DNA of 64,000 nt from an uncultured Marinococcus sp. (GCF_947493875.1 NZ_CANLSU010000003.1:434001-498000), one strand, 5' to 3'; numbered from the stretch's first letter, positions 17,243 to 27,202 are shown. The notes: a model not told the origin generated them from the sequence alone. Made by a program: numbers and translations.

Positions 17243-17374
17243 AATTCCCATCCTTCATCACTTGTTGAGTGCTTTTGCAAGTATATCATATCCGCTGTAA
17301 GCAGGGCATGCGTTTCCCTGGCTGTTTTTGATACAATCAATCCTATCAATAATTTTGAAAGGAGAAACCGCCGT

Positions 17375-17905
17375 ATGTATCCAGACGCCTACATTCTATT
17401 TCTTGTCGAGTTTCACAGCACCCGTGACTACTTTGAATGCCACGAAATACTCGAAGACCATTGGAAGGAAGCTCCTTCCGGAGAACGTGATCCTGTATGG
17501 CCCGGCCTGATTCAGATCGCTGTCGGTCTGTACCATGAGCGGAGGGGTAACCTTACCGGGGCTTCAAAATGTTTGAAAAACGCCGGGTTGATTCTTGGGC
17601 CGCTTCCCCGCCGTCTGCAGGCCCTGGGGCTCGACGCCGACAGGCTGCTGCAGGCTATCCAGGAGCAGCTCGATCACCTTGAAGAGCCGTTTCGTGACAT
17701 GAACCTGCCGATTACCGATCCCGAACTCGAAGCCCAGTGTATTCGTCTTTGTGAACAAAAAAAGACGCGCTGGCTCCAGGACTCCCCGCTTGAGGATACG
17801 GACCTTGTCCACAAACACGCGCTCCGTGACCGCACCGATATCGTTCATGAACGCGATAAGCAGCTCCGCATCCGGGATAAACAGCGACGAAGCCGCGGTA
17901 TGTAA
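17375..17905 (+). CDS. ypuF: DUF309 protein (YpuF type)
   Basis: A 176-aa protein with the DUF309 signature YFECHEILEDHWKE (residues about 19-32) and WPGLIQIAVGLYHERRGN, an all-helical family of unknown function. Conserved Glu and His residues suggest a metal or acid-base site. AAAGGAG precedes the ATG. It is divergent from scpA as ypuF is in related genomes. The C-terminal 60 residues are Arg/Asp-rich and specific to this protein. Confidence 0.85.
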   Translation: MYPDAYILFLVEFHSTRDYFECHEILEDHWKEAPSGERDPVWPGLIQIAVGLYHERRGNLTGASKCLKNAGLILGPLPRRLQALGLDADRLLQAIQEQLDHLEEPFRDMNLPITDPELEAQCIRLCEQKKTRWLQDSPLEDTDLVHKHALRDRTDIVHERDKQLRIRDKQRRSRGM

Positions 17906-17930
17906 TCCGGAGGTTCTTCGTATTCCCATT

Positions 17931-17955
17931 AAAAAACCCGCCGTTCACCGGCGGG
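17931..17955 (-). terminator. Terminator of ribT
   Basis: CCCGCCG and CGGCGGG form a 7-bp stem with loop TTCAC; six A on the plus strand give a T tract on the minus strand. It lies just beyond the ribT stop at 17962. Confidence 0.8.
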
Positions 17956-17961
17956 AAAGTA

Positions 17962-18339
17962 TTAGTTCACTTCATTTTCCAGAATATCTTTTTGATGTTC
18001 ATCGCACACCTGCAGAAACTGAACCGTTTCCTTGCTGGCGACCAGGTCGTGATCGAGACGGCCCCTGACCGCCTGCACCATTTTTTTGCCTATACCTTCA
18101 TCCCGGTAGGAGGGGTTTACGCATACATGGTGAAGCTCTGCATCTCCATTTTCAGTGTAACGCAGACCGACGACTCCGACAATATCATCGTCTTCCTTCC
18201 ACATAAACAGCTGCCAGTCATCTGTTTCTTCATACTGCTGGACCGTTTCCTGGAGCTTTTTTACATCTTTTTCTTCCGGCATGTACGAAAGAAGCCCCAT
18301 CGCTATTTTTTTATAGGATTGTTTATACTTAATCAACAT
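17962..18339 (-). CDS. ribT: GNAT acetyltransferase RibT
   Basis: A GNAT-fold protein of about 125 aa. MLIKYKQSYKKIAMGLLSYMP is characteristic of RibT, and HVCVNPSYRDEGIGKKM carries the acetyl-CoA loop. RibT follows ribH in the Bacillus riboflavin operon; its substrate is not established. The ATG at 18339 is preferred over a TTG two codons earlier, with GAGGG 10 nt upstream. A terminator (18517-18545) separates it from ribH, so it is probably read from its own promoter or by read-through. Confidence 0.85.
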   Translation of the reverse strand: MLIKYKQSYKKIAMGLLSYMPEEKDVKKLQETVQQYEETDDWQLFMWKEDDDIVGVVGLRYTENGDAELHHVCVNPSYRDEGIGKKMVQAVRGRLDHDLVASKETVQFLQVCDEHQKDILENEVN

Positions 18340-18371
18340 AACCAATTATCCCTCATTGTGATCAGAATTTC

Positions 18372-18385
18372 AGACAAATTTGTCT
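18372..18385. promoter_or_regulatory. Palindrome AGACAAATTTGTCT upstream of ribT
   Basis: A 14-bp perfect palindrome 33 bp upstream of the ribT start and downstream of a possible promoter (minus strand TTGCAT-17-TATGGT). It looks like an operator half-overlapping the leader; no regulator is assigned. Confidence 0.35.
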
Positions 18386-18516
18386 TCATTTCCATAATTT
18401 ACGCAAAGCAGTATCCAAATTCACCATTGACCATACACGCTTTTGGACAGAAATGCAAGAGGAATATAGGTAATTATAACCGAAAGCCGCTCATGCACGC
18501 GTAACCCCTCAAAATA

Positions 18517-18545
18517 AAATCACACGGCTTAAAACCGTGTGATTT
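18517..18545 (-). terminator. Terminator of the ribDE-BA-H operon
   Basis: AAATCACACGG and CCGTGTGATTT form an 11-bp stem with a 7-nt loop, 4 bp after the ribH stop; T-rich on the minus strand. Confidence 0.8.
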
Positions 18546-18548
18546 ATT

Positions 18549-19022
18549 TTACTCCATGCGGATTTTTTTTGCAAGACTAGCCATCTCCACGGCCCCCATA
18601 GCAGCCTCGGATCCTTTATTACCGGCTTTTGTCCCGGCTCGTTCGATTGCCTGTTCAATTGTCTCCACAGTAATGATACCGTTAATAACCGGCAGTTCTT
18701 CCTGCAGCGATACATTTGCGACTCCCTTGGCGGATTCGTTGGCCACATAGTCAAAATGGGGAGTGGCGCCGCGAATGATGGTCCCGATTGCCACAATTGC
18801 ATCGTATTTTTTCGTTTTGGCTGCCTGCTGGGCAGCAAAGGGAATTTCGAATGCCCCGGGCACCCAGATAACGTCTATATCTTCTTCTCTCACTCCGCTG
18901 CGGATCAGCGTGCTTTCCGCTCCCTCGAGCAGTTGTTTGTTAATGAATTCATTGAACCGTGCTGCGACGATCGCTATTTTTTGTCCACTGCCGTTTACGT
19001 TGCCTTCAATAGTAGTTGTCAT
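18549..19022 (-). CDS. ribH: 6,7-dimethyl-8-ribityllumazine synthase
   Basis: A 157-aa beta subunit of the riboflavin synthase complex; it condenses the pyrimidine ribitylamine with dihydroxybutanone phosphate. Substrate-site motifs are ARFNEFI (20s), [22 protein letters not shown] with the catalytic His, and GNKGSEAA. It forms icosahedral 60-mers in Bacillus. TTAGGAGG precedes the ATG. It is the last gene of the riboswitch-controlled operon. Confidence 0.95.
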   Translation of the reverse strand: MTTTIEGNVNGSGQKIAIVAARFNEFINKQLLEGAESTLIRSGVREEDIDVIWVPGAFEIPFAAQQAAKTKKYDAIVAIGTIIRGATPHFDYVANESAKGVANVSLQEELPVINGIITVETIEQAIERAGTKAGNKGSEAAMGAVEMASLAKKIRME

Positions 19023-19034
19023 TTTATTTTCCTC

Positions 19035-20243
19035 CTAAAAATGAAGCATATGTCCTAATTTTTGATACTTCGTACGCATATATTTCTCGTTTTCCTCCTG
19101 CAGCGGCAGCTGTATTGCAATGCGCTCCGTCACTTCAAGGCCGTAGCCGGAGATGCCTGTTATTTTCCTGGGATTGTTAGTGAGCAGCTTCATTTTCCCT
19201 ACGCCAATGTCGCGAAGCACCTGGGCGCCAATCCCGTATTCACGCAGATCATCCGGAAAGCCAAGCTTTTTGTTTGCTTCCACTGTATCGTATCCCGCTT
19301 CCTGCAGTTCATACGCTTTTAATTTATTGATCAGGCCAATGCCGCGTCCTTCCTGACGCATATACAGCAGCACGCCCTTGCCTTCTTTTTCGATCTGCAT
19401 CAGTGCCGCCTGCAGCTGCGGCCCGCAGTCACACCGTTTGGAGCCGAAAACGTCCCCTGTCAGGCATTCTGAATGGACCCGGACCAGCGTTTCCTCCTCC
19501 GGATCGATTTCCCCTTTCACAAGCGCCATCATTTCTTTCCCATCAATAGATGATGTGAAGCCGAGCGCACGAAAATCACCAAATTCGGTTGGAAGGCTCG
19601 TATCCGCTTCCCGTTTTACCAGTTTTTCGCGGTGGCGACGGTAGCTGATTAAGTCTTTGATCGTTACCATTTTCAATCCGAACCGGTCAGCGATTTCGCG
19701 CAGCTCCGGCACCCTGGCCATTTCCCCGTCTTCTCTTGTGATTTCACAAATCGTCCCGGACGACGTTTTTCCGGACAGGCGCGCAAGGTCAATCGCGGCT
19801 TCCGTGTGACCGGCCCGCTGCAGTACTCCGCCTTCTTTTGCAATAAGTGGAAACACATGGCCAGGACGCTGAAAGTCTCCCGGTTCGGCGGTCTGATTGG
19901 CAAGGTGCTGAATTGTCAGCGCCCGCTCGGAGGCACTGATACCGGTTTTGGACGACACATGGTCGACGCTCACCGTAAAAGCAGTGCCATGCGGATCAGT
20001 ATTCTGATCAGCCATCGGCTGAAGCTGCAGGCGCTCGGCCTGCTCTTCTGTGATCGGCGTGCAGACGAGACCGCGGCCGTACGTAATCATAAAGTTAATT
20101 GTCTGGGCATCAATGTTTTCCGACAGAGCGACAAAATCTCCTTCGTTCTCCCGGTCTTCGTCATCACAAACGATCACAACCTGCCCGTTTCTCAGTTCAT
20201 CTAACGCTTCTTCAATGGGGTCAAACCAGCGTCGTTCCTCCAT
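19035..20243 (-). CDS. ribBA: Bifunctional DHBP synthase / GTP cyclohydrolase II
   Basis: A 402-aa fusion. Residues 1-200 make 3,4-dihydroxy-2-butanone 4-phosphate from ribulose 5-phosphate ([21 protein letters not shown]); residues about 205-400 are GTP cyclohydrolase II, with the zinc Cys cluster [16 protein letters not shown] and RQEGRGIGL. It thus supplies both starting materials of riboflavin. Position between ribE and ribH is canonical. Confidence 0.95.
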   Translation of the reverse strand: MEERRWFDPIEEALDELRNGQVVIVCDDEDRENEGDFVALSENIDAQTINFMITYGRGLVCTPITEEQAERLQLQPMADQNTDPHGTAFTVSVDHVSSKTGISASERALTIQHLANQTAEPGDFQRPGHVFPLIAKEGGVLQRAGHTEAAIDLARLSGKTSSGTICEITREDGEMARVPELREIADRFGLKMVTIKDLISYRRHREKLVKREADTSLPTEFGDFRALGFTSSIDGKEMMALVKGEIDPEEETLVRVHSECLTGDVFGSKRCDCGPQLQAALMQIEKEGKGVLLYMRQEGRGIGLINKLKAYELQEAGYDTVEANKKLGFPDDLREYGIGAQVLRDIGVGKMKLLTNNPRKITGISGYGLEVTERIAIQLPLQEENEKYMRTKYQKLGHMLHF

Positions 20244-20273
20244 GGTATCGTTCCTACTTTCTTTGCAAAGGTT

Positions 20274-20873
20274 TTATTTATCTACAGTTAACAGACGTTC
20301 TGTATATTTGGCAAGCATGTCACATTCAATATTGACCAGATCGCCGGCCTGTTTGTCTGCGAGGTTGGTTACCTGCCACGTATGCGGAATAATCGACAGG
20401 GTAAAGGTTTCTTTTTCGTCATCCACTCCAAAAATCGTCAGGCTGATGCCATCAACTGTGACGGAGCCTTTATTGGTCATGTAGCGGAGCTGCTCCTTCG
20501 GCGTCTGCACATGCACGTAAATCATGTTTTCTTCCTCTTCAATAGAAGCAATGGTTCCTGTGGCATCCACATGTCCCTGCACAAAGTGCCCGCCAAAGCG
20601 TCCGCCAGCCTGCATCGCAAGCTCCAGGTTAACGTGTGTGCCTTCTTCCATATATTTCAGACTCGTATGCTTGAGCGTTTCAGCCATCACGTCTACGTAG
20701 ACGCACCGGCCGTTTTTAGCCGTCGCCGTCAGGCAGATGCCATTTACCGAAATGCTGTCACCAATTTGAATACTGTTCATATCCAGATCACTTTCAAGCT
20801 CCAGCTGAATTAAATTTTCCTGGTGTGTCATTTTTGACACTGTTCCTGTCGCTTCTACAATTCCCGTAAACAT
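20274..20873 (-). CDS. ribE: Riboflavin synthase alpha subunit
   Basis: A 199-aa enzyme that dismutates two lumazines to riboflavin and the pyrimidine precursor. Two homologous lumazine-binding barrels are visible: MFTGIVEATG...GDSISVNGICLTA and GHFVQGHVDATG...GSVTVDGISLT. The start at 20873 lies 4 bp after the ribD stop and is preceded by GGGGAGTG. Confidence 0.95.
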   Translation of the reverse strand: MFTGIVEATGTVSKMTHQENLIQLELESDLDMNSIQIGDSISVNGICLTATAKNGRCVYVDVMAETLKHTSLKYMEEGTHVNLELAMQAGGRFGGHFVQGHVDATGTIASIEEEENMIYVHVQTPKEQLRYMTNKGSVTVDGISLTIFGVDDEKETFTLSIIPHTWQVTNLADKQAGDLVNIECDMLAKYTERLLTVDK

Positions 20874-20877
20874 GCTT

Positions 20878-21960
20878 TCACTCCCCGGCCTGCAGTGTAT
20901 ATTTTCGGTCCTGACCGAATGTCTCTTCCTTTATCAGTGAAAATGCCCGGGCCTCCTGAAGTGTCGAAATACCGCTTCCCTGGTAGACTCCGGGTGCATT
21001 TTCCCCGCCAATCACCATCGGCGCTACATACATTAAATATTCCTGAATCATTGCAGCTTCCAGAAAGGACCCGAGAACGCCGGCCCCTCCTTCCACAAAT
21101 AATGAGACAATTTTCTTTTCTCCGAGCACATCAAGTACCGCGGAGATATTTTTCACGCCGGAAGCGACTGGTATCACTTCAGCCCCCGCTTCTTCGAGAC
21201 GGCGCTGCTTTTCAGTGTCGGCCGGCTCATTCGTCAAGATGTAGACTGGAACTGCTGCATCCTTCAGCATTCGGCTGTTCTCCGGCATGCGGAGCGTACT
21301 GTCGAGTACTACCCGCGCCGGCGTCACTCCCGTTTCCGGAACCCGGGCTGTGAGGGACGGATCGTCACTCAGTACAGTCCCGATACCGACTAAAATGCCG
21401 TCACACCGGCGCCTCTCCCGATGCACATCCTCCCGGGCTTTTTTTCCGGTAATCCACTGGCTTTCCCCACTGGCTGTCGCAGTCTTTCCGTCAAGGGAAG
21501 AAGCAGTTTTAGCAGTCACATAAGGTTGTCCATTCTTAATAAAATGAAAAAATTTCCTGTTTAAATAAGCTGCTTCTTCCTGCCCCACTCCAGTCACAAC
21601 TTCCAGACCCGCTTCCTCCATCATTTGTATGCCCTTGCCGGCTACAAGCGGATTCGGGTCTGAAGCTGCCACCACCACTTTTACAATGCCTGCTTCAATA
21701 ATCTGTTTGGCACACGGCGGGGTACGCCCGTAATGGCTGCAGGGCTCAAGAGTGACATAAATCGAAGCTCCTTCAGCTTCGTTTCCTGCCATTGCAAGCG
21801 CATGGACTTCTGCGTGTGCTTCACCGGAGCGAAGGTGAGCTCCCATTCCAACGATTCTGCCATCTTTAACGACGACGGCACCGACCATTGGATTCGGGTA
21901 AGTCTGCCCTTCAGTTGAGCGCGCAAGTTCAAGTGCTGTATGCATCCATGTATGATCCAT
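20878..21960 (-). CDS. ribD: Bifunctional riboflavin deaminase/reductase
   Basis: A 360-aa fusion. The N-terminal deaminase has the zinc motif HAEVHAL...PCSHYGRTPPC; the C-terminal DHFR-like reductase (from about 145, PYVTAKTASSLDGKTA) reduces the ribosyl side chain with NADPH. The ATG at 21960 lies 7 nt after AAGGAGGT; the reading frame continues upstream into the leader, but that part is not coding because it spans the terminator and riboswitch. It is the first gene of the operon. Confidence 0.94.
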   Translation of the reverse strand: MDHTWMHTALELARSTEGQTYPNPMVGAVVVKDGRIVGMGAHLRSGEAHAEVHALAMAGNEAEGASIYVTLEPCSHYGRTPPCAKQIIEAGIVKVVVAASDPNPLVAGKGIQMMEEAGLEVVTGVGQEEAAYLNRKFFHFIKNGQPYVTAKTASSLDGKTATASGESQWITGKKAREDVHRERRRCDGILVGIGTVLSDDPSLTARVPETGVTPARVVLDSTLRMPENSRMLKDAAVPVYILTNEPADTEKQRRLEEAGAEVIPVASGVKNISAVLDVLGEKKIVSLFVEGGAGVLGSFLEAAMIQEYLMYVAPMVIGGENAPGVYQGSGISTLQEARAFSLIKEETFGQDRKYTLQAGE

Positions 21961-22003
21961 ATGGCCGGACCTCCTTGTATTTTTGCTTTTTTTAATTACA
22001 GAA

Positions 22004-22039
22004 ACAAAAAAGCCCCCGAATGAACATCCGGGGGCTTTT
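22004..22039 (-). terminator. Riboswitch-controlled leader terminator of ribD
   Basis: AAAAGCCCCCG and CGGGGGCTTTT, an 11-bp stem with a 10-nt loop, T tract on the minus strand. It sits between the FMN aptamer and the ribD ribosome site, so it is the likely expression platform: FMN binding would favour it. Confidence 0.88.
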
Positions 22040-22130
22040 ATACATACGTATCCAAAATAATATTCCACTTCCATTCTGCGGAACATACACCTGCAGACAG
22101 AAAAACAGAATTTTTTCGAATACGGTTTTC

Positions 22131-22273
22131 CTTCTCCCATCCAGACTGTTACTGTCGGCTTCAGAATTGCACTGAATCCACCGTCCGCGCCTTTGGCGCT
22201 TACCGGGTCACGGACTGAAAAGCATTCACTTTATCACCGTCGGTTGGGACTTTCACCCGACCCCGAAGGATGT
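22131..22273 (-). promoter_or_regulatory. FMN riboswitch (RFN element)
   Basis: The minus strand carries the RFN landmarks in order: TTCGGGGTCGGGTGAAAGTC, CCGACGGT, AGTCCGTGACCCG, CGGACGGTGGATTCAGTG, AATTCTGAAGCCGACAGT and the closing GTCTGGATGGGAGAAGG. It lies between the promoter at 22310-22338 and the leader terminator at 22004-22039 and controls ribDE-BA-H by FMN. Confidence 0.97.
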
Positions 22274-22309
22274 TGATCGCAATCAACGTACCGTATGAAG
22301 TTAAAATAC

Positions 22310-22338
22310 ATTTTATTACTTTCTTATTTATCCGTCAA
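22310..22338 (-). promoter_or_regulatory. SigA promoter of the riboflavin operon
   Basis: Minus strand TTGACG, 17 bp, TAAAAT, about 35 bp before the RFN element and just downstream of the ppiB stop. Confidence 0.8.
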
Positions 22339-22348
22339 AACATTCAGC

Positions 22349-22786
22349 TTATGCTTCGTCCCAGACACGCACTTCCTTCATAACATCCTGTGCCTGGATG
22401 CGGTCCACCTGGTCCATATTGTCTGTCACACGGCCAAATACCGTATGTACACCGTTCAGGTGCGGCTGCTGGTCAAAGAGAATAAAGAACTGGCTGCCAC
22501 CGGTATCTTTTCCAGCGTGAGCCATCGAGAGATAGCCTCTTTCGTGGGTGCGCGGGTTTCCTTCCGTTTCACACGGAATGGTATACCCCGGACCGCCGTC
22601 TCCACGGTTATTCGGGCATCCGCCCTGGGCGACAAAGCCCGGGATAACGCGGTGGAATGTAAGGCCGTCATAAAAGCCGTCATTCGCCAGACCTTCAAAG
22701 TTTTTCACTGTTCCCGGTGCATCCTCCGGGAAAAATTCCAATGTTACTGTTTCTCCATTTTCAAATGCGATTTTACCTTTTTTCAT
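22349..22786 (-). CDS. ppiB: Peptidyl-prolyl cis-trans isomerase (cyclophilin)
   Basis: A 145-aa cytoplasmic cyclophilin assisting protein folding. The catalytic [13 protein letters not shown] (Arg of FHRV) and [16 protein letters not shown] motifs are complete, without a signal peptide. AAAAAGGGG precedes the ATG. It follows lysA by 16 bp on the same strand, the gene order of Bacillus. Confidence 0.93.
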   Translation of the reverse strand: MKKGKIAFENGETVTLEFFPEDAPGTVKNFEGLANDGFYDGLTFHRVIPGFVAQGGCPNNRGDGGPGYTIPCETEGNPRTHERGYLSMAHAGKDTGGSQFFILFDQQPHLNGVHTVFGRVTDNMDQVDRIQAQDVMKEVRVWDEA

Positions 22787-22802
22787 GTCTCTCTACCCCT
22801 TT

Positions 22803-24128
22803 TTATTTGGTTTTTGCCTTTGCCGGTGCATACGACAGATCGTACTGAAGAATATCTTCGTACGTTTCTCCGCGAACCACCAGATGTGACTCCCCGTCTT
22901 CGGCGAAAACGACCGGAGGACGCGGGAGGCGGTTGTAATTGTTGGCCATGGAATATCCGTAGGCTCCTGTGCAGAAAACCGCCAGCGTATCATTAGTTTT
23001 CACTTCCGGAAGCGGAAGGTTCCAGATCAGCATATCGCCGCTTTCACAGAGCTTGCCGGCGACCGAAAACGTGTCATCGGCTTTTTCATGGCCCCGGTTG
23101 GCTAAAATGCCCTCGTACTCTGCCTGATAAAGAGCCGGACGAATGTTGTCAGACATACCTCCATCCACTGAAATGTAGCGGCGGACACCGGGAATGTCCT
23201 TTTTCGAACCTACGTCATACAGCGTTGTTCCGGCATCACCGCTAATGGACCTTCCAGGCTCGATCCAGATTTCCGGCACGTCCATGCCGGTACGGAGCGC
23301 TTCCTGTTTAACTGACTGGATCATATCCTGGACGTACTGTTCCGGCGCGAGCGGTTCGTCTCCTTCCACATAGCGGATCCCAAAGCCGCCGCCGCAGTTC
23401 AGCACATCCGGCGTGAACTGAAGGTGCTCCTGCCAGTGCACAAACTGATCAAACAGTTTTTTGATAGCCATGGTGAACCCGCTCGTTTCAAAGATCTGCG
23501 AACCAATATGACAATGCACGCCTTTAATGTTGATGGACGGACTCTGCTGCAGGCGGTAAATGGCCTGATCGGCCTGGCCGGAGGTCAGGTCAAAGCCGAA
23601 CTTTGAATCCTCCTGCCCAGTGGAAATGTATTCATGGGTATGCGCCTCGATGCCTGGAGTCGTCCGGATCAATGCTTCCACCTGGGTCTGCTGCCTTGCC
23701 GCCTGCTGCTCAATCAATTGAATTTCATGAAAGTTATCAATTACAAAGCAGCCAATGCCGAGTTCAATGGCAAGGGCGATTTCCGCTTCGCTTTTATTAT
23801 TGCCGTGAAAATGAACTTTTTCCATCGGAAAACCGGCTTTTGACGCCGTCATCAATTCTCCTCCGGAAACCACATCCAGGCTGAGTCCCATTTCCTTCGC
23901 AAGCTGCGCCATTGCAACGCAGCTGAATGCTTTGCTTGCATAGGCAACCTGATACGTCATTTTGTTATCTTCGAAAGCCTGCTGAAACCCACGGGCCCGC
24001 TCGCGCATTAAAGCGACGTCATAAACGTAAACCGGGCTTCCGTATTCCTGCTTTATATCAACCGTATCCACCCCGCCGATCTCCAGGTGGCCGTGTTCGT
24101 TTATATGGTGCGTTCCATGAAGCTGCAT
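22803..24128 (-). CDS. lysA: Diaminopimelate decarboxylase
   Basis: A 441-aa PLP enzyme making L-lysine from meso-diaminopimelate. The PLP lysine lies in YASKAFSC (about residue 64), HCHIGSQI and GGGFGIRY bind the cofactor phosphate, and EPGRSI and CESGD complete the fold III active site. GAAGGAGAG precedes the ATG. The gene upstream on this strand is pdp; in spore formers the spoIIA and spoVA operons usually lie between. Confidence 0.94.
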   Translation of the reverse strand: MQLHGTHHINEHGHLEIGGVDTVDIKQEYGSPVYVYDVALMRERARGFQQAFEDNKMTYQVAYASKAFSCVAMAQLAKEMGLSLDVVSGGELMTASKAGFPMEKVHFHGNNKSEAEIALAIELGIGCFVIDNFHEIQLIEQQAARQQTQVEALIRTTPGIEAHTHEYISTGQEDSKFGFDLTSGQADQAIYRLQQSPSINIKGVHCHIGSQIFETSGFTMAIKKLFDQFVHWQEHLQFTPDVLNCGGGFGIRYVEGDEPLAPEQYVQDMIQSVKQEALRTGMDVPEIWIEPGRSISGDAGTTLYDVGSKKDIPGVRRYISVDGGMSDNIRPALYQAEYEGILANRGHEKADDTFSVAGKLCESGDMLIWNLPLPEVKTNDTLAVFCTGAYGYSMANNYNRLPRPPVVFAEDGESHLVVRGETYEDILQYDLSYAPAKAKTK

Positions 24129-24205
24129 ATTATTCTCTCCTTCGTTGCTCCTCCTCGTTCGTTTATTTTAGCACGCTTCTGAAAAAGACAAAAGCTTTAT
24201 GCAAG

Positions 24206-24235
24206 TAAAGAAACCGCGCAATTACTGCACGGTTT
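24206..24235 (-). terminator. Terminator of the deoB-pupG-pdp operon
   Basis: AAACCGCGC and GCACGGTTT (one G-U type mismatch) form a 9-bp stem, T-rich on the minus strand. It overlaps the last codons and stop of pdp (24222). Confidence 0.6.
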
Positions 24236-25523
24236 CATAAATGAGGACTGGTTTTTCAACAGCAGCTTCTGCAATTGTAAAGGCTTCGGAAATTTTCCTG
24301 GCGCTCTCAGCGCTGTTCTGGTCATTCACATGCATAATAGCGATCGTATCGCCCTTTTGCACAGGGTCACCGATTTTTTTCGTGAGCTCAATTCCCACAC
24401 TGTAATCAAGCACGTCGTCTTTGGTAGCACGGCCGGCTCCGAGAAGCATCGCACTTACGCCGATTTCTTCGGCTTCAATGCCGTGCACATAGCCTGAGGC
24501 TTCCGCCTTTACTTCAACACGGTGCTCGGCAGCTGCAAGACCATCCGGGTTGTCTACAGCGGAGGCGTCCCCGTGCTGGTTTTGCACAAATGCCTTCATC
24601 TTTTCAAGCGCGTCCCCGTTTTCAATCACCTGAAGCACCATTTTTTCCGCCTGCTCCAGCGTGTCGGCTTTACCGCCCGCAACAAGCATATAGGAGGAAA
24701 GCGTGACACTCAGCTCGTGCAGGTCTTCCGGCCCGTTCCCCTGCAGTGTTTCAATGGCTTCTTTAACTTCGAGGGCGTTCCCGACGGTCCGGCCCAGCGG
24801 CTGATCCATATTGGAAATGACCGCCATCGTTTTACGATCCAGGGATTGACCGATTTCCACCATTGCTTCCGCCAGACGCTTCGCTTCCTTCACTTCCTTC
24901 ATAAAGGCACCCGATCCTGCCTTTACATCAAGCACAATTGCATCTGCGCCGGCAGCAATTTTTTTACTCATCACCGAGCTTGCAATCAGCGGAATCGAGT
25001 TTACGGTTGCTGTCACGTCCCGGAGTGCGTACAGCTTTTTGTCTGCCGGGGTGAGATTTCCACTCTGGCCTGCGACAGCAATTTTGTGTTCATTAACAAG
25101 ATTGACGAACTCTTCCTTTGGAATCTCTGTTTCAAACCCACGGAAGCTTTCCAGCTTATCGATCGTGCCGCCGGTGTGCCCGAGCCCGCGTCCGGACATC
25201 TTCGCTACAGGAACGCCGCATGCCGCCACAATCGGTCCGATAATCAGCGTCGTTTTGTCGCCGACGCCTCCGGTGGAATGCTTGTCCACCTTGATCCCCT
25301 CGATGGCCGACAGGTCGAGTTGATCGCCTGACTCTGCCATCGCGTAGGTGAGCGCGGCAGATTCCTTCTGGGTCATGTCCTGAAAATAAATCGCCATCGC
25401 AAACGCCGAGGTCTGGTAATCCGGCACCTCGCCATTGCTGTAAGACTCCACAAACCAACGGATTTCTTCTTCACTCAGTTCTTTTCCATCTCGCTTTTTT
25501 GCAATAATATCCACCATTCTCAT
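24222..25523 (-). CDS. pdp: Pyrimidine-nucleoside phosphorylase
   Basis: A 433-aa enzyme of the thymidine/uridine phosphorylase family: nucleoside + phosphate to base + (deoxy)ribose 1-phosphate. [13 protein letters not shown] is the phosphate loop, [18 protein letters not shown] the family signature, and [23 protein letters not shown] the second half of the site. It works with deoB and pupG, which lie upstream in the same operon, in salvage of nucleosides for carbon. Confidence 0.94.
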   Translation of the reverse strand: MRMVDIIAKKRDGKELSEEEIRWFVESYSNGEVPDYQTSAFAMAIYFQDMTQKESAALTYAMAESGDQLDLSAIEGIKVDKHSTGGVGDKTTLIIGPIVAACGVPVAKMSGRGLGHTGGTIDKLESFRGFETEIPKEEFVNLVNEHKIAVAGQSGNLTPADKKLYALRDVTATVNSIPLIASSVMSKKIAAGADAIVLDVKAGSGAFMKEVKEAKRLAEAMVEIGQSLDRKTMAVISNMDQPLGRTVGNALEVKEAIETLQGNGPEDLHELSVTLSSYMLVAGGKADTLEQAEKMVLQVIENGDALEKMKAFVQNQHGDASAVDNPDGLAAAEHRVEVKAEASGYVHGIEAEEIGVSAMLLGAGRATKDDVLDYSVGIELTKKIGDPVQKGDTIAIMHVNDQNSAESARKISEAFTIAEAAVEKPVLIYETVQ

Positions 25524-25552
25524 AGTACGGCCCCTTTACACATTGCTGTTAA

Positions 25553-26368
25553 TTACGTATTTTTGACGATTTCTTTCATTAAAGAGATAAAAATCGGTTT
25601 GGTTTTAGCCGCCGTTTCCATCACTTCGTCGTGGGAAATGCTGACGATTTCTTCTCCAATGGCCATATCAGTTATACACGAAACACCGAGGACGCGCAGC
25701 CCCGCATGCTGGGCCACAATCACCTCCGGCACCGTGGACATGCCAACCACATCAGCGCCGACGTTGCGAAGCAGGATCAGTTCTGCCCGGCTTAGAAAGT
25801 TTGGACCACCGATGCCGCCATAGACGCCGCGTTTCAAGTCAATTTCCAGCGTTTCAGCGGCCTGGAACGCCTTCCCGCGGAGTACCGGATCATACGCCTG
25901 GCTCATATCGGGAAAACGCGGGCCGAGATCGCTGTTGTTCGGACCGATCAGTGGGTTGCTTCCGGTAAAGTTTATGTGATCTTCAATCACCATTAAATCT
26001 CCCGGGCGAAACGATGACTGCATCCCGCCGCAGGCATTGGTGACAAATAAAAACTCGGCGCCGAGCGCTTTCATCACCCGCACCGGGAACGTTACCTCCT
26101 GCATCGAATAGCCTTCATAGTAATGAAAGCGGCCCTGCATCGCTACCACTGTTTTTCCTTCAAGCTCTCCAAGCACAAGACGCCCGGCATGACCTTCCAC
26201 TGTGGAAACAGGAAAATGCGGGATGTCTTCATAAGGGATCACGGTACCCGCTTCAATGTCATCAGCCAGGTCGCCGAGCCCGGAGCCAAGAATCATGCCG
26301 ACCTCAGGCGCAGCACTGTATTTCGACTGTATATAATCCTTTGCTTCCTTTATTTTTACAGCATTCAT
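25553..26368 (-). CDS. pupG: Purine-nucleoside phosphorylase, copy 1
   Basis: A 271-aa trimeric-type (NP-II) purine nucleoside phosphorylase. GSGLG (27-31) binds phosphate, VEGHAGRLVLG, GRFHYYEGY and VTNACGGM are family motifs, and the late DVVGMSTVPEVIVA segment holds the base-binding site. It abuts copy 2 directly (TGA-ATG), and the two proteins look alike along their whole length, so they are a tandem duplication. Copy 1 has QSSFRPGDL, copy 2 NHDFEPGDL, at the same site. Confidence 0.92.
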   Translation of the reverse strand: MNAVKIKEAKDYIQSKYSAAPEVGMILGSGLGDLADDIEAGTVIPYEDIPHFPVSTVEGHAGRLVLGELEGKTVVAMQGRFHYYEGYSMQEVTFPVRVMKALGAEFLFVTNACGGMQSSFRPGDLMVIEDHINFTGSNPLIGPNNSDLGPRFPDMSQAYDPVLRGKAFQAAETLEIDLKRGVYGGIGGPNFLSRAELILLRNVGADVVGMSTVPEVIVAQHAGLRVLGVSCITDMAIGEEIVSISHDEVMETAAKTKPIFISLMKEIVKNT

Positions 26369-27202
26369 TCAGGCATCCTCCTGTGCGATCCGGCGAAGGG
26401 TTTCTTTCATTAATTTCAAGAAATCTTCCTGTACCTTTGATGTCGTATCCATGACTTCATCATGGCTTAACGGCTGGTCGAGCATGCCGGCAGCCAGGTT
26501 TGAAATGCAGGAAATGCCGAGAACTTCCATGCCTCCGTGTACAGCAACGATCACTTCCGGCACCGTGGACATGCCAACGGCGTCTGCACCCAGCACCCGT
26601 GCCATGCGGACCTCTGCCGGAGTTTCATAGGCCGGTCCGGTATTTGCCATATACGTGCCCCGCTGAATGCGGATATTCAGTGACAGCGCCGCCTCGTCAG
26701 CTATTTTGGCCAGGCCTTTTGAATACGCCGAACTCATATCCGGAAAGCGGGGACCGAGCTCTGCATCATTTTCCCCGATAAGCGGGTTAGCGCCGAGCCA
26801 ATTGATGTGATCATCAATAATCATTAAATCGCCCGGTTCAAAGTCATGATTTACGCCGCCCGCAGCGTTGGTAACAAGAAGCCGCTTCACTCCGAGAGCG
26901 TTCATTACCCGGATTGGAAACGTCACTTCCTGGAGAGAATATCCTTCATAGTAATGAAAACGTCCCTGCATCGCTGCCACCTGCATGCCTTCAAGTTCAC
27001 CGAAGACAAGCTGGCCCGCGTGACCTTCCACTGTCGAAACGGGAAAGCCGGGAATATCTTCATATTTTAGAACGACCGGGTTTTTAATTTCATCGGCCAG
27101 CACCCCCAGGCCGGAACCGAGCACGAGGCCGGTTGACGGCACGGCAGAGATATTGGACTGAATGTATTGAACTGCTTCTTTGGTTTGCTGCTGGATACTC
27201 AA
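26369..27202 (-). CDS. pupG: Purine-nucleoside phosphorylase, copy 2
   Basis: About 277 aa and the same family as the next gene, with LGSGLG, VEGHAGQLVFG, GRFHYYEGY, VTNAAGGVN and AYETPAEVRM. I chose the TTG at 27202 because AAGGAAGGG, at the end of deoB, lies 8 nt upstream; a GTG at 27211 abuts that site. One copy may prefer guanosine/inosine and the other a different nucleoside, which cannot be decided here. It sits between deoB and copy 1. Confidence 0.92.
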   Translation of the reverse strand: MSIQQQTKEAVQYIQSNISAVPSTGLVLGSGLGVLADEIKNPVVLKYEDIPGFPVSTVEGHAGQLVFGELEGMQVAAMQGRFHYYEGYSLQEVTFPIRVMNALGVKRLLVTNAAGGVNHDFEPGDLMIIDDHINWLGANPLIGENDAELGPRFPDMSSAYSKGLAKIADEAALSLNIRIQRGTYMANTGPAYETPAEVRMARVLGADAVGMSTVPEVIVAVHGGMEVLGISCISNLAAGMLDQPLSHDEVMDTTSKVQEDFLKLMKETLRRIAQEDA

